DNA of 64,000 nucleotides from Paraburkholderia aspalathi (GTDB lineage Bacteria > Pseudomonadota > Gammaproteobacteria > Burkholderiales > Burkholderiaceae), in NCBI RefSeq assembly GCF_900116445.1, contig NZ_FPBH01000009.1, forward strand, positions 62,001 to 126,000. The letters run 5' to 3'. Position 1 is the first letter of the stretch. Every line of letters starts with the position of its first letter. Shown piece after piece: positions 43,264-51,727 of this stretch. The notes below the pieces were generated by a model, which saw nothing but the letters and a program-made list of their open reading frames with translations, searched no databases and was not told the origin of the DNA. The position numbers and the translations under genes were made by a program.

Positions 43264-44502
43264 ATGCCAAGCGACGCACACATGGTCATCGTCGGCGCCG
43301 GTCTGGCGGGTGCCCGCGCCAGCGCCGAACTGCGCGAAGCGGGCTTCGATGGCGCGATCACGCTCATCGCCAACGAACCGCACGCGCCCTATGACCGGCC
43401 GCCGCTTTCCAAGGCGGTGCTGCTCAAGGAAAAAGCACTGGGCGATTGTGCGCTCTTCGGCGATACCTTTTTTGCCGATCATGCGATCGATCTGAAGCTT
43501 GCAGTCAGTGTGGTTGGAATCGATCGTGCCTGCCGCGCAGCTCTGCTCGATAACGGCGAACGCATTGGATACAGCCGGCTGCTGCTCGCAACCGGTGCGT
43601 CGCCCAGAACGTTGAGCGTACCCGGTTCGGAATTGCCTGGCGTGGTCACCCTGCGCACTGTCGACGATGCCCGTGATCTCGCCACGCGGCTCCATCACGG
43701 ACAACGTGTTGCGATCATCGGTGGCGGCTTTATCGGGCTCGAAGTAGCGTCGAGTGCTATCGCTGCCGGATGCAGCGTCACGGTCATTGAAGCCGGCGAG
43801 CGTTTGCTGATGCGCGCGGTGCCGCAGGAAATCGCCGCGCGCATCGAGGCGCGGCACCGTAAAGCCGGTGTGCAGTTCCGCTTTGGCGCGCAGTTGGCCG
43901 CTATCGCGGGTGCTAGTGCAGCCGAAGAGGTTCGTCTCGCCGACGGCGAAGTCATCCACTGCGACACGGTAGTGGTCGGCATCGGCGCTGTGCCACGTAC
44001 CGCACTAGCGCAGGCAGCGGGACTCGACGTCGCGGAGGGCATCGTGGTCGACGACCATCTGTGCACGAGCGATCATGACATCTTCGCCGCAGGCGATGTC
44101 TGCTCGTTCCCGCATCCGTTGTACGGCCGCCGTGTGCGCCTGGAATGCTGGAAGAACGCTGACGATCAGGGCCGCCATGCCGCGCGCAACATGCTCGGCG
44201 AAGGCCTTCGTTATCGCGAAGTGCCGTGGTTCTGGTCCGATCAGTATGATCTGTCGATTCAGATAGCGGGGCTTCCCGCATTCGCCAGCCATGTTGTGGT
44301 GCGCGAGACGTCCGATGCGTTGCTGCTGTTCCATCTGTCTGCGGACGGATCGCTGATCGCGGCGAGCGGTATCGGCGGCGCAATGGGCCGCGATATCCGG
44401 ATTGCACAGATTCTGATTGGCCGCAACGCTCGACTCTCCGCCGAGGAGCTTGCGGATCCATCAGTGAAGCTCAAGTCGCTGCTGGTCGCCGAAACGGCTT
44501 GA
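43264..44502 (+). CDS. MocF-like FAD-dependent ferredoxin reductase
   Basis: A 412-residue oxygenase-coupled NADH-ferredoxin reductase of the BphA4/PdR family. FAD site VIVGAGLAGARASAELR (residues 8-24), YDRPPLSK, NAD site VAIIGGGFIGLEVASSA, and the second FAD motif DHDIFAAGDVCSF followed by WKNADDQGRHAARNM and VPWFWSDQYD are all present. It passes electrons from NAD(P)H to the Rieske ferredoxin. ATG 43264 sits two bases beyond the ferredoxin stop; the longer frame overlaps that gene. Confidence 0.9.
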   Translation: MPSDAHMVIVGAGLAGARASAELREAGFDGAITLIANEPHAPYDRPPLSKAVLLKEKALGDCALFGDTFFADHAIDLKLAVSVVGIDRACRAALLDNGERIGYSRLLLATGASPRTLSVPGSELPGVVTLRTVDDARDLATRLHHGQRVAIIGGGFIGLEVASSAIAAGCSVTVIEAGERLLMRAVPQEIAARIEARHRKAGVQFRFGAQLAAIAGASAAEEVRLADGEVIHCDTVVVGIGAVPRTALAQAAGLDVAEGIVVDDHLCTSDHDIFAAGDVCSFPHPLYGRRVRLECWKNADDQGRHAARNMLGEGLRYREVPWFWSDQYDLSIQIAGLPAFASHVVVRETSDALLLFHLSADGSLIAASGIGGAMGRDIRIAQILIGRNARLSAEELADPSVKLKSLLVAETA

Positions 44503-44532
44503 GCACGGCCCTACGCCTATCACACACAAACC

Positions 44533-45543
44533 ATGAACCCCACTCTCCACATCGGCGTAAATATCGACGGGGTGCTGCATCGCGACGACATGCCGCCGGT
44601 CGACGCTGAAACGCAATTCCAGATGATTGCCGACGCGGGCGTGTTCGACTATGTCGAGATGAATCCGCCCGAGGGTGTTGCACTCGCGCGTTACGTCGAG
44701 TTGAGCGAGCGCTACGCGTTGCCGGTTCGCGTGCTCGGCGGCATCTTCTGTGCGGGCCGCGACGAAGCGCACCTGCGGCACGTGATCGAATGGGCGCCGC
44801 ATTTCGGCTCGACGGTGCTCAATTGCCAGCTCTATGCGAATCATGCAGACGGACATCGCCTCACTGATACCGAAGTCGTGCAGTTCTATGCACAGGCTTG
44901 CGAATGGGCTGCTCCGGCTGGATGCATCCCGAGCTTCGAAGTGCACGTTGATATGTGGAATGAAGATTTCAGCCGGGTCGAACGAGTCGGCGAACTGCTG
45001 GCACGCGACGGCCTTGCACTGCGCCTCACGCTCGATCATTCACATCTGATCTTCAAGATCGGCAACGGAGAAGAACTCGACGCCCCCGGAATTCGATCAC
45101 GCGTCGAAGCGGGCGAGATCGTGCTCGATCCTGCGTCGCCCGACGCGATCTTCAAACAGTGGATCGCGCGTGGCTGGGTCCATCACGCCCATGCTCGCAG
45201 CGTCACACCGAACAATCCGCGTAATGCCCGCATGCGTCGCCCCGACGGCAGGCCGGGCCGCGGCATTCAATACCCGTTTGTACGTCCCGCTACGGATCAA
45301 TGGGACGGCAACTGGGATGAGGCAGCACTCCTTCCGTGGAAGAGCGCGGTGCGGCACCTGCTCAACGCGCACGCACACAGCGGCATTTCCACGCCGCAGC
45401 GCATCAGCTGCGAGTTCATTCCGTTTGCCGACTATGGCGGCGGTGCAGGGTATTCGATCTTCGAGAACAACGTGGCTTGCGCGGCATGGTTGCGCAGTAC
45501 GTGGCTGGAGCAAACCGCCGGACAAGACGCCGTAACGGCATGA
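44533..45543 (+). CDS. Xylose isomerase-like TIM-barrel protein
   Basis: A 336-residue protein with the AP-endonuclease-2/xylose-isomerase-like barrel pattern: FDYVEMNPPEGV, an early LPVRVLGGIFC strand, SFEVHVDMW (Glu/Asp for metal), LTLDHSHLIF (Asp-x-Ser-His metal motif), HHAHARSV and CEFIPFADYG near the end. Such enzymes isomerise or epimerise sugars and inososes, or dehydrate them. It differs enough from IolE/IolI that I cannot name the reaction. No clear ribosome site precedes ATG 44533; the gene follows the reductase by 30 bases. Confidence 0.8.
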   Translation: MNPTLHIGVNIDGVLHRDDMPPVDAETQFQMIADAGVFDYVEMNPPEGVALARYVELSERYALPVRVLGGIFCAGRDEAHLRHVIEWAPHFGSTVLNCQLYANHADGHRLTDTEVVQFYAQACEWAAPAGCIPSFEVHVDMWNEDFSRVERVGELLARDGLALRLTLDHSHLIFKIGNGEELDAPGIRSRVEAGEIVLDPASPDAIFKQWIARGWVHHAHARSVTPNNPRNARMRRPDGRPGRGIQYPFVRPATDQWDGNWDEAALLPWKSAVRHLLNAHAHSGISTPQRISCEFIPFADYGGGAGYSIFENNVACAAWLRSTWLEQTAGQDAVTA

Positions 45544-45586
45544 ATCCGAGAGACAACACATTCGTTCGCTATAACTGGAGACACAA

Positions 45587-46444
45587 ATGACATTGACGAG
45601 TGGTGGAGCACTGCAATTTTCCCTGAACCGCATGAGCGCACCGCGGCTGGCGTTCGCCGAATACGTCGCGCTTTGCCAGCGCCTCGCCGTCGATGCGATC
45701 GAGATCCGCAACGACCTCGAAGGCGTCGAGATCAACGACGGCACGCCCGCCGCAGATATCAAGGCGCTTAGCGCTTCCGCGGGTCTGACGATCCTGTCGA
45801 TCAATGCGCTGCAACGCTTCGAACGCTTCGATGCGACTCGCGCGAAAGAAGTGCTAGCACTCTCGCGCTATGCCGCCGACTGCGGTGCGCGCGCGATCGT
45901 CCTGTGCCCGACCAACAGCCGCCAGGATCAGCGCTCGGCGAGCGAGCGTCACACCGATCTGGTCAATGCACTCAAGCAACTGAAACCGATCCTCGACGAT
46001 CATGACCTGCATGGTCTGATCGAGCCGCTCGGCTTCGAGGAATGCGCGCTGCGCCGCAAATCCGATGCGGTCAAGGCGATCTACGACGCGGCGGGCGAGC
46101 GCCATTTCCGGCTCGTGCACGACACGTTCCACCACCATCTGTCGGGCGAAGACATTTTCTTTCCGGACCTGACGGGCCTCGTCCACGTTTCGGGCGTCGA
46201 GGATAGCGGCCTGCCTGTCGGCCAGATGCGCGACGGGCATCGCGTGCTGGTCGGCGCGGCCGATCAGCTCGGCAACATCCGTCAGTTGACCGCGCTGTTT
46301 GCACGCGGCTATCGCGGACATGTGTCGTTCGAACCGTTCGCCGAGGAAATTGCCGGCGCTGACGACATCGAAAGCCGTCTGCGCGACAGCATCGGTTATA
46401 TCCGCGCGAGCGTCGAATCGGCACAGGTGCGCAAGGCTGCGTAG
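45587..46444 (+). CDS. TIM-barrel sugar isomerase/epimerase (IolI/MocC-like)
   Basis: A 285-residue xylose-isomerase-like barrel. Its pattern resembles inosose isomerase IolI: DAIEIRNDLEGV, LTILSINALQRFERF, LHGLIEPLGF (metal Glu), RLVHDTFHHHLSGED (metal Asp/His), LVHVSGVEDSGLPVGQMRDGHRVLVG (metal His/Asp), and HVSFEPFAEE (metal Glu). Acting on an inosose or keto-sugar after demethylation would fit the MocDEF-like genes (inference). GGAG precedes ATG 45587. A long GC-rich hairpin follows before the binding-protein gene. Confidence 0.83.
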   Translation: MTLTSGGALQFSLNRMSAPRLAFAEYVALCQRLAVDAIEIRNDLEGVEINDGTPAADIKALSASAGLTILSINALQRFERFDATRAKEVLALSRYAADCGARAIVLCPTNSRQDQRSASERHTDLVNALKQLKPILDDHDLHGLIEPLGFEECALRRKSDAVKAIYDAAGERHFRLVHDTFHHHLSGEDIFFPDLTGLVHVSGVEDSGLPVGQMRDGHRVLVGAADQLGNIRQLTALFARGYRGHVSFEPFAEEIAGADDIESRLRDSIGYIRASVESAQVRKAA

Positions 46445-46505
46445 CAGAAGCTCTCAGGATACGGATGGAAAGAGATGGCGAAGGTGAACACCGCATGAAA
46501 TTTCG

Positions 46506-46547
46506 CCGCGCGGACCTTGGCATCAGACCGAAAGGCCGCGCGGGTTT
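46506..46547 (+). terminator. Hairpin between the TIM-barrel gene and the ABC importer genes
   Basis: CCGCGCGG and CCTT pair with AAGG and CCGCGCGG across a 13-base loop, with one bulged A; GGTTTAAT follows. It could be an attenuator or mRNA processing site that separates expression of catabolic and transport genes. Confidence 0.45.
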
Positions 46548-46571
46548 AATCAACAGATAGGAGACATGTCA

Positions 46572-47501
46572 ATGAAATTCCTCACACGATCACTGTTTGC
46601 TCTGTCGTTCGCGGCGATGCTGCCGGTTTACGCTATTGCGAGCACGACCATCGGCGTCTCGATGGCGCACTTCGACGACAACTTCCTGACTACGGTGCGC
46701 GACGCGATGGCGACCGAAGGCAAGGCCCACAAGGACGTCAATCTCGACTTCGAGGATGCGCAAGGCGACGTGGGGCGGCAAGTCAGCCAGGTCGAAAGCT
46801 TCGTGTCCCAGCACGTTGCGGCGATCATCGTCACGCCAGCCGACGCGTCGGCAACCAAACGCATGACCGACACCGCACGCAAGGCGGGCATCCCGATCGT
46901 CTACGTCAATCGCAAGCCGGATGAACCGATGGGCAACGGCGCTTACTTCATTGGCTCGGACAGTCTCGTGGCCGGGCACTTGCAGATGGACTACCTCGCG
47001 AAGCAGCTCAAAGGGAAGGGCAATATTGCCATCATGCTCGGCGAGCTATCGACCGACGCAACGCGGGACCGTACTCGCGGCGTGAAGGATATCGTCGCGA
47101 AGAATCCCGGCATCAAGATCACCGAAGAGCAAACCGCGAACTTCGACCGTAGCCAGGGTATCAATCTGATGAGCCAGTGGCTGAGCTCGGGCAAGAAATT
47201 CGATGCGATCGCCGCGAACAACGACGAGATGGCGCTCGGCGCACTGATCGCGATGAAGCAGGCGGGCGTCTCACCGAAGAGTGTGCTGGTCGGCGGCGTC
47301 GATGCGACGAAGGAAGCCCTGAGCGCGATGGCCAAGGGCGATCTCGCCGTCACCGTGTTCCAGGACGGGCGGGGGCAGGGCAAGGGTGCTGTCGATACCG
47401 CGATCAAGCTCGCCGGTGGAGACAGGAACGTGCCTAAGGAGGCCTGGATTCCTTACCAGCTCGTCACACCGGACAACTACAAGAGCTTTCTGAATAAATA
47501 G
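46572..47501 (+). CDS. Periplasmic sugar-binding protein of an ABC importer (RbsB/MocB type)
   Basis: A 309-residue type I periplasmic binding protein. The signal peptide is MKFLTRSLFALSFAAMLPVYAIA; the mature part starts STTIGVSMAHFDDNFLTTVRDAM. It has VSQHVAAIIVTPADASATKRMTDTARKAGIPIVYVNR, YFIGSDSLVAGHLQ, NFDRSQGINLMSQWL, AANNDEMALGALIAMKQAG and VGGVDATKEAL, typical of ribose/inositol/rhizopine binders. The second ATG (46572) suits the AGGAG at 46559-46563 better than 46566. It provides substrate recognition for the importer encoded downstream. Confidence 0.9.
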   Translation: MKFLTRSLFALSFAAMLPVYAIASTTIGVSMAHFDDNFLTTVRDAMATEGKAHKDVNLDFEDAQGDVGRQVSQVESFVSQHVAAIIVTPADASATKRMTDTARKAGIPIVYVNRKPDEPMGNGAYFIGSDSLVAGHLQMDYLAKQLKGKGNIAIMLGELSTDATRDRTRGVKDIVAKNPGIKITEEQTANFDRSQGINLMSQWLSSGKKFDAIAANNDEMALGALIAMKQAGVSPKSVLVGGVDATKEALSAMAKGDLAVTVFQDGRGQGKGAVDTAIKLAGGDRNVPKEAWIPYQLVTPDNYKSFLNK

Positions 47502-47513
47502 TCCGCATGACCT

Positions 47514-47537
47514 CGGGGCGGCGCCACGCTCGCCCCG
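47514..47537 (+). other. Intercistronic hairpin after the binding-protein gene
   Basis: A 7-bp CGGGGCG / CGCCCCG stem with a 10-base loop and no U tract, 12 bases after the binding-protein stop. Such hairpins often protect the binding-protein mRNA and raise its level over the membrane components. Confidence 0.5.
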
Positions 47538-47562
47538 CTTCATCCACAGAGGGAGTGCCACG

Positions 47563-49215
47563 ATGTCAGACCTCACCATGACAGCGGAAAAAGCCCAGCC
47601 GCAACGCGTCGCCACCTCGGCGGCGCATGAGCCGATCTTTGCCGCCCGCAAGATTCGCAAGGCCTTTCCCGGCGTGATCGCGCTCGACGACGTGTCGATC
47701 GATGTCCACGCCGGCCGGGTGCATGCGCTGATGGGCGAGAACGGCGCCGGCAAGTCGACGATGATGAAGATCATCGCGGGCGTCTATTTCCCGGACGGCG
47801 GTTCGCTGCATTTCAAAGGCGAACCGATCGCGCTGAAGTCACCGCGTGACGCGCTCGACCGCGGTATCGCGATGATTCATCAGGAGCTGAATCTGCTGCC
47901 GTACATGACGGTGGCGGAGAACATCTGGATTGGCCGCGAACCGCGCAATCTGCTGGGCCTGATCGACCATCGCGCGCTGAACCGGCACACGGGCGAACTG
48001 TTCGCGCAACTCGGCATCGAGATCGATCCCCAGGTGTTACTCGGCAGCTTGAGCATTGCGAACCGCCAGATGGTGGAAATCGCCAAGGCCGTGTCCTTCG
48101 ACGCCGATCTGCTGATCATGGACGAACCGACCTCGGCGATCACCGACAAGGAAGTCGAGCATCTGTTCCGGATCATCGGCGAACTGAAGGCGCAAGGCAA
48201 GGCGATCATTTACATCACACACAAGATGGATGAGGTGTTCGAGATTGCCGATGACATCTCGATCTTCCGCGACGGTCACCACATCGTCACGCGCAAGGCG
48301 AATGAATTCGACAAGCAATCGCTGATTGCCGCGATGGTTGGCCGCGAACTCACGCAGGTCTTTCCCAAGATGGAAGTCGAGATCGGTGAAGTGGCGCTCG
48401 CCGTGCGCAGCCTCGGCCGCCGCGGCGTGTTTTCGAACGTCAGCTTCGATCTGCGGTACGGCGAGATTCTCGGCGTGGCCGGTTTGATGGGTTCCGGACG
48501 CACCGAGGTGATGGAGTCGATCTTCGGCATCTATCCGGCGGACGAAGGCGAATTGCTGTTCGACGGAAAACGCCGGGCGATTCGCTCTCCGCAACAGGCG
48601 ATCGCCGCGGGTGTCGCGTTTCTCACCGAGGATCGCAAGAGCACGGGCCTGTTCCTGCAGCTTTCCGTCGGCGAAAACATGCAGATTTCGGCGTTGCGCC
48701 GAAATTGTGCGTTGGGCTTCGTCCGTCAAAAGCGCGTGAACGTTTCATGCGCCGATATGTGCCGTCAGCTGAAGGTCAAGACGCCCGGTCTGCACGAAAT
48801 CATCGAGAACCTGAGCGGCGGCAACCAGCAGAAGGTGCTGCTCGCGCGCTGGCTGTTGAACAAACCGAAGATTCTGATTCTGGATGAACCGACGCGCGGC
48901 GTCGACGTTGGCGCGAAGGCGGAGATTCATACGCTGATCACGCAGCTCGCAAGAGAGGGTGTCGCGATCATCATGATCTCGTCGGAACTGCCCGAGGTGA
49001 TGGGCATGAGCGACCGGATCGTGGTGATGCACGAGCGTACCGTCAGCGGCATTCTGCCTCGTGCGAGCGCGACGCAGGAAACCATCATGACGCTCGCTTC
49101 CGGCGAGCAGCATGAATTTGCGGTAGATGCAGCAAGCATCTTGCATGGGACCGGAGTAAGCGCTAAAGCGGCAACTCTGGTCGACGGCGTTGCATGGGAC
49201 CTGAGTAAGCGCTAA
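47563..49215 (+). CDS. Sugar ABC transporter ATP-binding protein (RbsA/MglA type)
   Basis: A 550-residue protein with two ABC domains in tandem. The first has Walker A GENGAGKST (~residues 65-73), LSIANRQMVEIAKA in place of a strict signature, and Walker B LLIMDEPTSA. The second has the degenerate Walker A GLMGSGRTE normal for RbsA proteins, LSGGNQQKVLLARWL and LILDEPTRGVDVGAK. The C-terminal ~50 residues beyond the usual end are encoded partly by a direct repeat at 49141-49232, which also supplies the stop codon, so this tail may be a recent change. GGGAG precedes ATG 47563. Confidence 0.9.
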   Translation: MSDLTMTAEKAQPQRVATSAAHEPIFAARKIRKAFPGVIALDDVSIDVHAGRVHALMGENGAGKSTMMKIIAGVYFPDGGSLHFKGEPIALKSPRDALDRGIAMIHQELNLLPYMTVAENIWIGREPRNLLGLIDHRALNRHTGELFAQLGIEIDPQVLLGSLSIANRQMVEIAKAVSFDADLLIMDEPTSAITDKEVEHLFRIIGELKAQGKAIIYITHKMDEVFEIADDISIFRDGHHIVTRKANEFDKQSLIAAMVGRELTQVFPKMEVEIGEVALAVRSLGRRGVFSNVSFDLRYGEILGVAGLMGSGRTEVMESIFGIYPADEGELLFDGKRRAIRSPQQAIAAGVAFLTEDRKSTGLFLQLSVGENMQISALRRNCALGFVRQKRVNVSCADMCRQLKVKTPGLHEIIENLSGGNQQKVLLARWLLNKPKILILDEPTRGVDVGAKAEIHTLITQLAREGVAIIMISSELPEVMGMSDRIVVMHERTVSGILPRASATQETIMTLASGEQHEFAVDAASILHGTGVSAKAATLVDGVAWDLSKR

Positions 49216-49232
49216 AGCGCTAACTCAGGTCG
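49141..49232. repeat. Tandem pair of palindromic repeats at the end of the ABC ATPase gene
   Basis: Two 43-base units start at 49141 and 49190 (period 49) and differ at only four positions; each begins TTGCATGGGACC. Unit 2 holds a strong dyad: ACCTGAGT, one base, AGCGCT, AA, AGCGCT, one base, ACTCAGGT (49200-49231); unit 1 has the same shape with mismatches. The period is not a multiple of three, so the two copies are read in different frames, and unit 2 supplies the TAA at 49213-49215. Confidence 0.85.
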
Positions 49233-49247
49233 GCACAGGAGACGACA

Positions 49248-50267
49248 ATGCGTAACTCAGCCATCCTCACTCCCGATATCCCTCGTCCTGTGGCACGCAC
49301 CTGGCGTGTGCCGCAGGAGACCAGCATCCTGCTAGTGCTGCTCGGCATCGCGCTGGTCTTCGAAGCGCTCGGCTGGATCGAGCGCGGCCAATCGTTTCTC
49401 TACAACCCGCAGGGCCTCCTGATCATGGTGCTGCGCGTGTCCGAAATCGGGCTGATCGCGGTGGGCGTCACGATGATCATCATCGCGGGCGGCATCGATC
49501 TGTCGTCCGGGTCCGTGGTCGCGCTATCCGCAATGATTGCCGGCAGCCTCGCGCAGACATCGGGTTTCGGGCGCACGGTGTTTCCGGGGCTTGTCGATTT
49601 GCCGGTCCTCGTGCCGGTCGCGGTGGGTGTGCTGACGGGCGGCATTTGCGGCCTGATCAACGGTACCTTGATCGTGCGCACCGGTGTGCCGCCTTTCATC
49701 GTCACGCTCGGCATGATGGTGTCGGCGCGTGGACTGGCGCGCTACTACACGCACGGCCAACCCATCAGCATGTTCAGCGACGCGTACACCGCGATCGGCA
49801 GCGGTGCGAAGCCGGTGGCGATCTTTCTGCTGGCGGCGCTCGTCTTCCACATCGTGCTGCGCTACACGCGGTTCGGTAAATGTCTGTATGCGATCGGCGG
49901 CAACGTACAGGCGGCGCGCGTGTCGGGCATCAGCGTCGGACGCAATCTGGTGGCCGTCTACACGATCGCCGGGCTGTTGACCGGTCTTGCCGGCGTGGTC
50001 GTCTCGGCGCGCGCGCAGACGAGCCAGTCTGGTATGGGCATGTCGTATGAACTCGATGCAATTGCGGCGGCCGTGATCGGCGGCACGAGCCTCGCCGGCG
50101 GCGTGGGCCGGATCACTGGCGCGGTGATCGGTGCATTGATTCTCGGCGTGATCTCGAGCGGCTTCACCTTTCTGGGCATCGATTCGTACATCCAGGAAAT
50201 CGTCAAGGGAATGATCATCGTCGCGGCTGTGATCGCCGACCAATACCGTAAGCGGCGCGCTCGCTAA
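49248..50267 (+). CDS. Sugar ABC transporter permease (RbsC type)
   Basis: A 339-residue integral-membrane permease with eight to ten hydrophobic helices. RbsC-family motifs are VSEIGLIAVGVTMIIIAGGIDLSSGSVVALSAMIAG, GLINGTLIVRTGVPPFIVTLGMM, YAIGGNVQAARVSGI (the ATPase-coupling EAA-like loop) and AAAVIGGTSLAGGVGRITGAVIGALILG. It completes the importer with the binding protein and ATPase. AGGAG precedes ATG 49248. An intrinsic terminator lies ~50 bases downstream, ending the oxygenase/importer operon. Confidence 0.92.
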   Translation: MRNSAILTPDIPRPVARTWRVPQETSILLVLLGIALVFEALGWIERGQSFLYNPQGLLIMVLRVSEIGLIAVGVTMIIIAGGIDLSSGSVVALSAMIAGSLAQTSGFGRTVFPGLVDLPVLVPVAVGVLTGGICGLINGTLIVRTGVPPFIVTLGMMVSARGLARYYTHGQPISMFSDAYTAIGSGAKPVAIFLLAALVFHIVLRYTRFGKCLYAIGGNVQAARVSGISVGRNLVAVYTIAGLLTGLAGVVVSARAQTSQSGMGMSYELDAIAAAVIGGTSLAGGVGRITGAVIGALILGVISSGFTFLGIDSYIQEIVKGMIIVAAVIADQYRKRRAR

Positions 50268-50315
50268 GCAACGATCAGCGCTTCGAAGTGATCGGCAGCA
50301 AGGACCCGCTTGAAG

Positions 50316-50343
50316 AAGCCGGCATGAGACCACGCCGGCTTTC
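50316..50343 (+). terminator. Rho-independent terminator of the oxygenase/ABC operon
   Basis: Perfect 8-bp stem AAGCCGGC / GCCGGCTT with a 10-base loop, followed by TTTC on the plus strand. It sits between the permease stop and the convergent cytochrome gene. Confidence 0.65.
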
Positions 50344-50371
50344 TACATGGCAAAAACAAGCACGTTGCCTG

Positions 50372-51724
50372 CTACCTGTTCTGTGCCACACCTATTGCCG
50401 ATTGTGCGCCGAGACTGCGGCGAGCTTGCTTGACGTCGTCGGCTGTGACCGCCGCCGCCGCGTTGCCCCAGCTATTGCGCACATAGGTCGAGATGGCCGC
50501 GATGTCGCCGTCCGTCAGCTTCCAGCTGAAGTTTGGCATGGCCGCTCCGGTAGGATTGGTTTGCGTCACGGCGCCACGGCTGCCGATCAGGATCGTGCGC
50601 AGCATGTTGGCCGGATCCGGCGCCCGTACGCCCGCGCTGTCCGCCAGTGATGAAACCATGCCCGTCACGCCCTGGCCCGACGAGCGGTGGCACGCGGCAC
50701 AGTTCGCCATGAAGAGCGAACGGCCGAGCGTCATTGCCGAGTTACTTGCTGCAAGCGCTGTCGGCGCCTTCCGGTCGGATCCGGGGAAGCTCTTCAGGTA
50801 TACGCCCACGGCATGCAGGTCCGCCGTACTCAGGTGTTGCAGCGAATTCGTTACAGCCTCCGCCATCGGGCCCGACGCGACGCTACGCTGATTACCGCCC
50901 GTATGCAGATACTCGACGATGTCCTGCGTCGACCAGTTGCCGAGACCCGTGTAAGGATTGCTCGTGATTTCCGGCGCAAACCAGCCCTGCAATGCGCCGC
51001 CCTGCAACGCGGCCTTGTCGCCGCCGAGGAAGTTCTTCGCGGTGTGGCAGGACGCGCAGTGACCGAGCCCTTCGACCAGATAAGCACCGCGATTCCATTC
51101 CACCGACCGCTTGTCGTCATTCCTGAATGACGTGTTGTCGAAGAACAGCAGGTTCCAGCCGAACATCAGCATGCGGATGTTGAACGGGAAGGGCAATTGA
51201 TTTGCGTCGACCTTGTTGTTCACAGCTGGAACGGTATCCAGATACGCCTTGATATCGCGCAGGTCCTGATCGCTGACCTTCGCATAGGCCGTATACGGCA
51301 TGGCAGGGTACAGGAATTCGCCGTGCTTGCCGCGGCCTTCCTTTACGGCGCGAATGAACTCCGTGTCGCTCCAGGTGCCGATGCCGGTTTCCTTGTCGGG
51401 CGTGATATTGCTCGCGACGATCTTCCCGAACGGCGTTTCCAGTGGCAGGCCGCCTGCGAAGGGCTTGCCGCCTTCGGCCGTGTGGCAGGCGACACAGTCA
51501 CCGGCGCGGGCCAGGTACAGGCCGCGCTTGACGGCGTCCGAATCGGCGGAGGAAAGCGGCATGGTCTTCGGAGAAGGCGCATTCACCGCGGCTTGACCGC
51601 CGACGTTGCTCTGGGTGTCAGGCTTGTTCTGCGCGTGCGCATCGCCCGCATGATCCCACGCGACGAAAGCCGCGGCAGCGAGTACCGCCGCGCTGAAAGA
51701 ACCGATGAGTGTCCTGGTGCGCAC
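50372..51724 (-). CDS. Triheme cytochrome c subunit of a GMC-type sugar dehydrogenase
   Basis: A 450-residue periplasmic or membrane-attached cytochrome. The N-terminal hydrophobic signal (residues ~5-31) is followed by three CxxCH heme sites: Cys77-His81 (CVACH), Cys223-His227 (CASCH) and Cys342-His346 (CAACH). The layout is that of alcohol/gluconate 2-dehydrogenase cytochrome subunits, which pass electrons from the flavoprotein to ubiquinone. GTG 51724 starts three bases after the GMC stop, with GAGGAT overlapping that stop. It is the third gene of the operon. Confidence 0.92.
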   Translation of the reverse strand: MRTRTLIGSFSAAVLAAAAFVAWDHAGDAHAQNKPDTQSNVGGQAAVNAPSPKTMPLSSADSDAVKRGLYLARAGDCVACHTAEGGKPFAGGLPLETPFGKIVASNITPDKETGIGTWSDTEFIRAVKEGRGKHGEFLYPAMPYTAYAKVSDQDLRDIKAYLDTVPAVNNKVDANQLPFPFNIRMLMFGWNLLFFDNTSFRNDDKRSVEWNRGAYLVEGLGHCASCHTAKNFLGGDKAALQGGALQGWFAPEITSNPYTGLGNWSTQDIVEYLHTGGNQRSVASGPMAEAVTNSLQHLSTADLHAVGVYLKSFPGSDRKAPTALAASNSAMTLGRSLFMANCAACHRSSGQGVTGMVSSLADSAGVRAPDPANMLRTILIGSRGAVTQTNPTGAAMPNFSWKLTDGDIAAISTYVRNSWGNAAAAVTADDVKQARRSLGAQSAIGVAQNR

Positions 51725-51727
51725 GTT

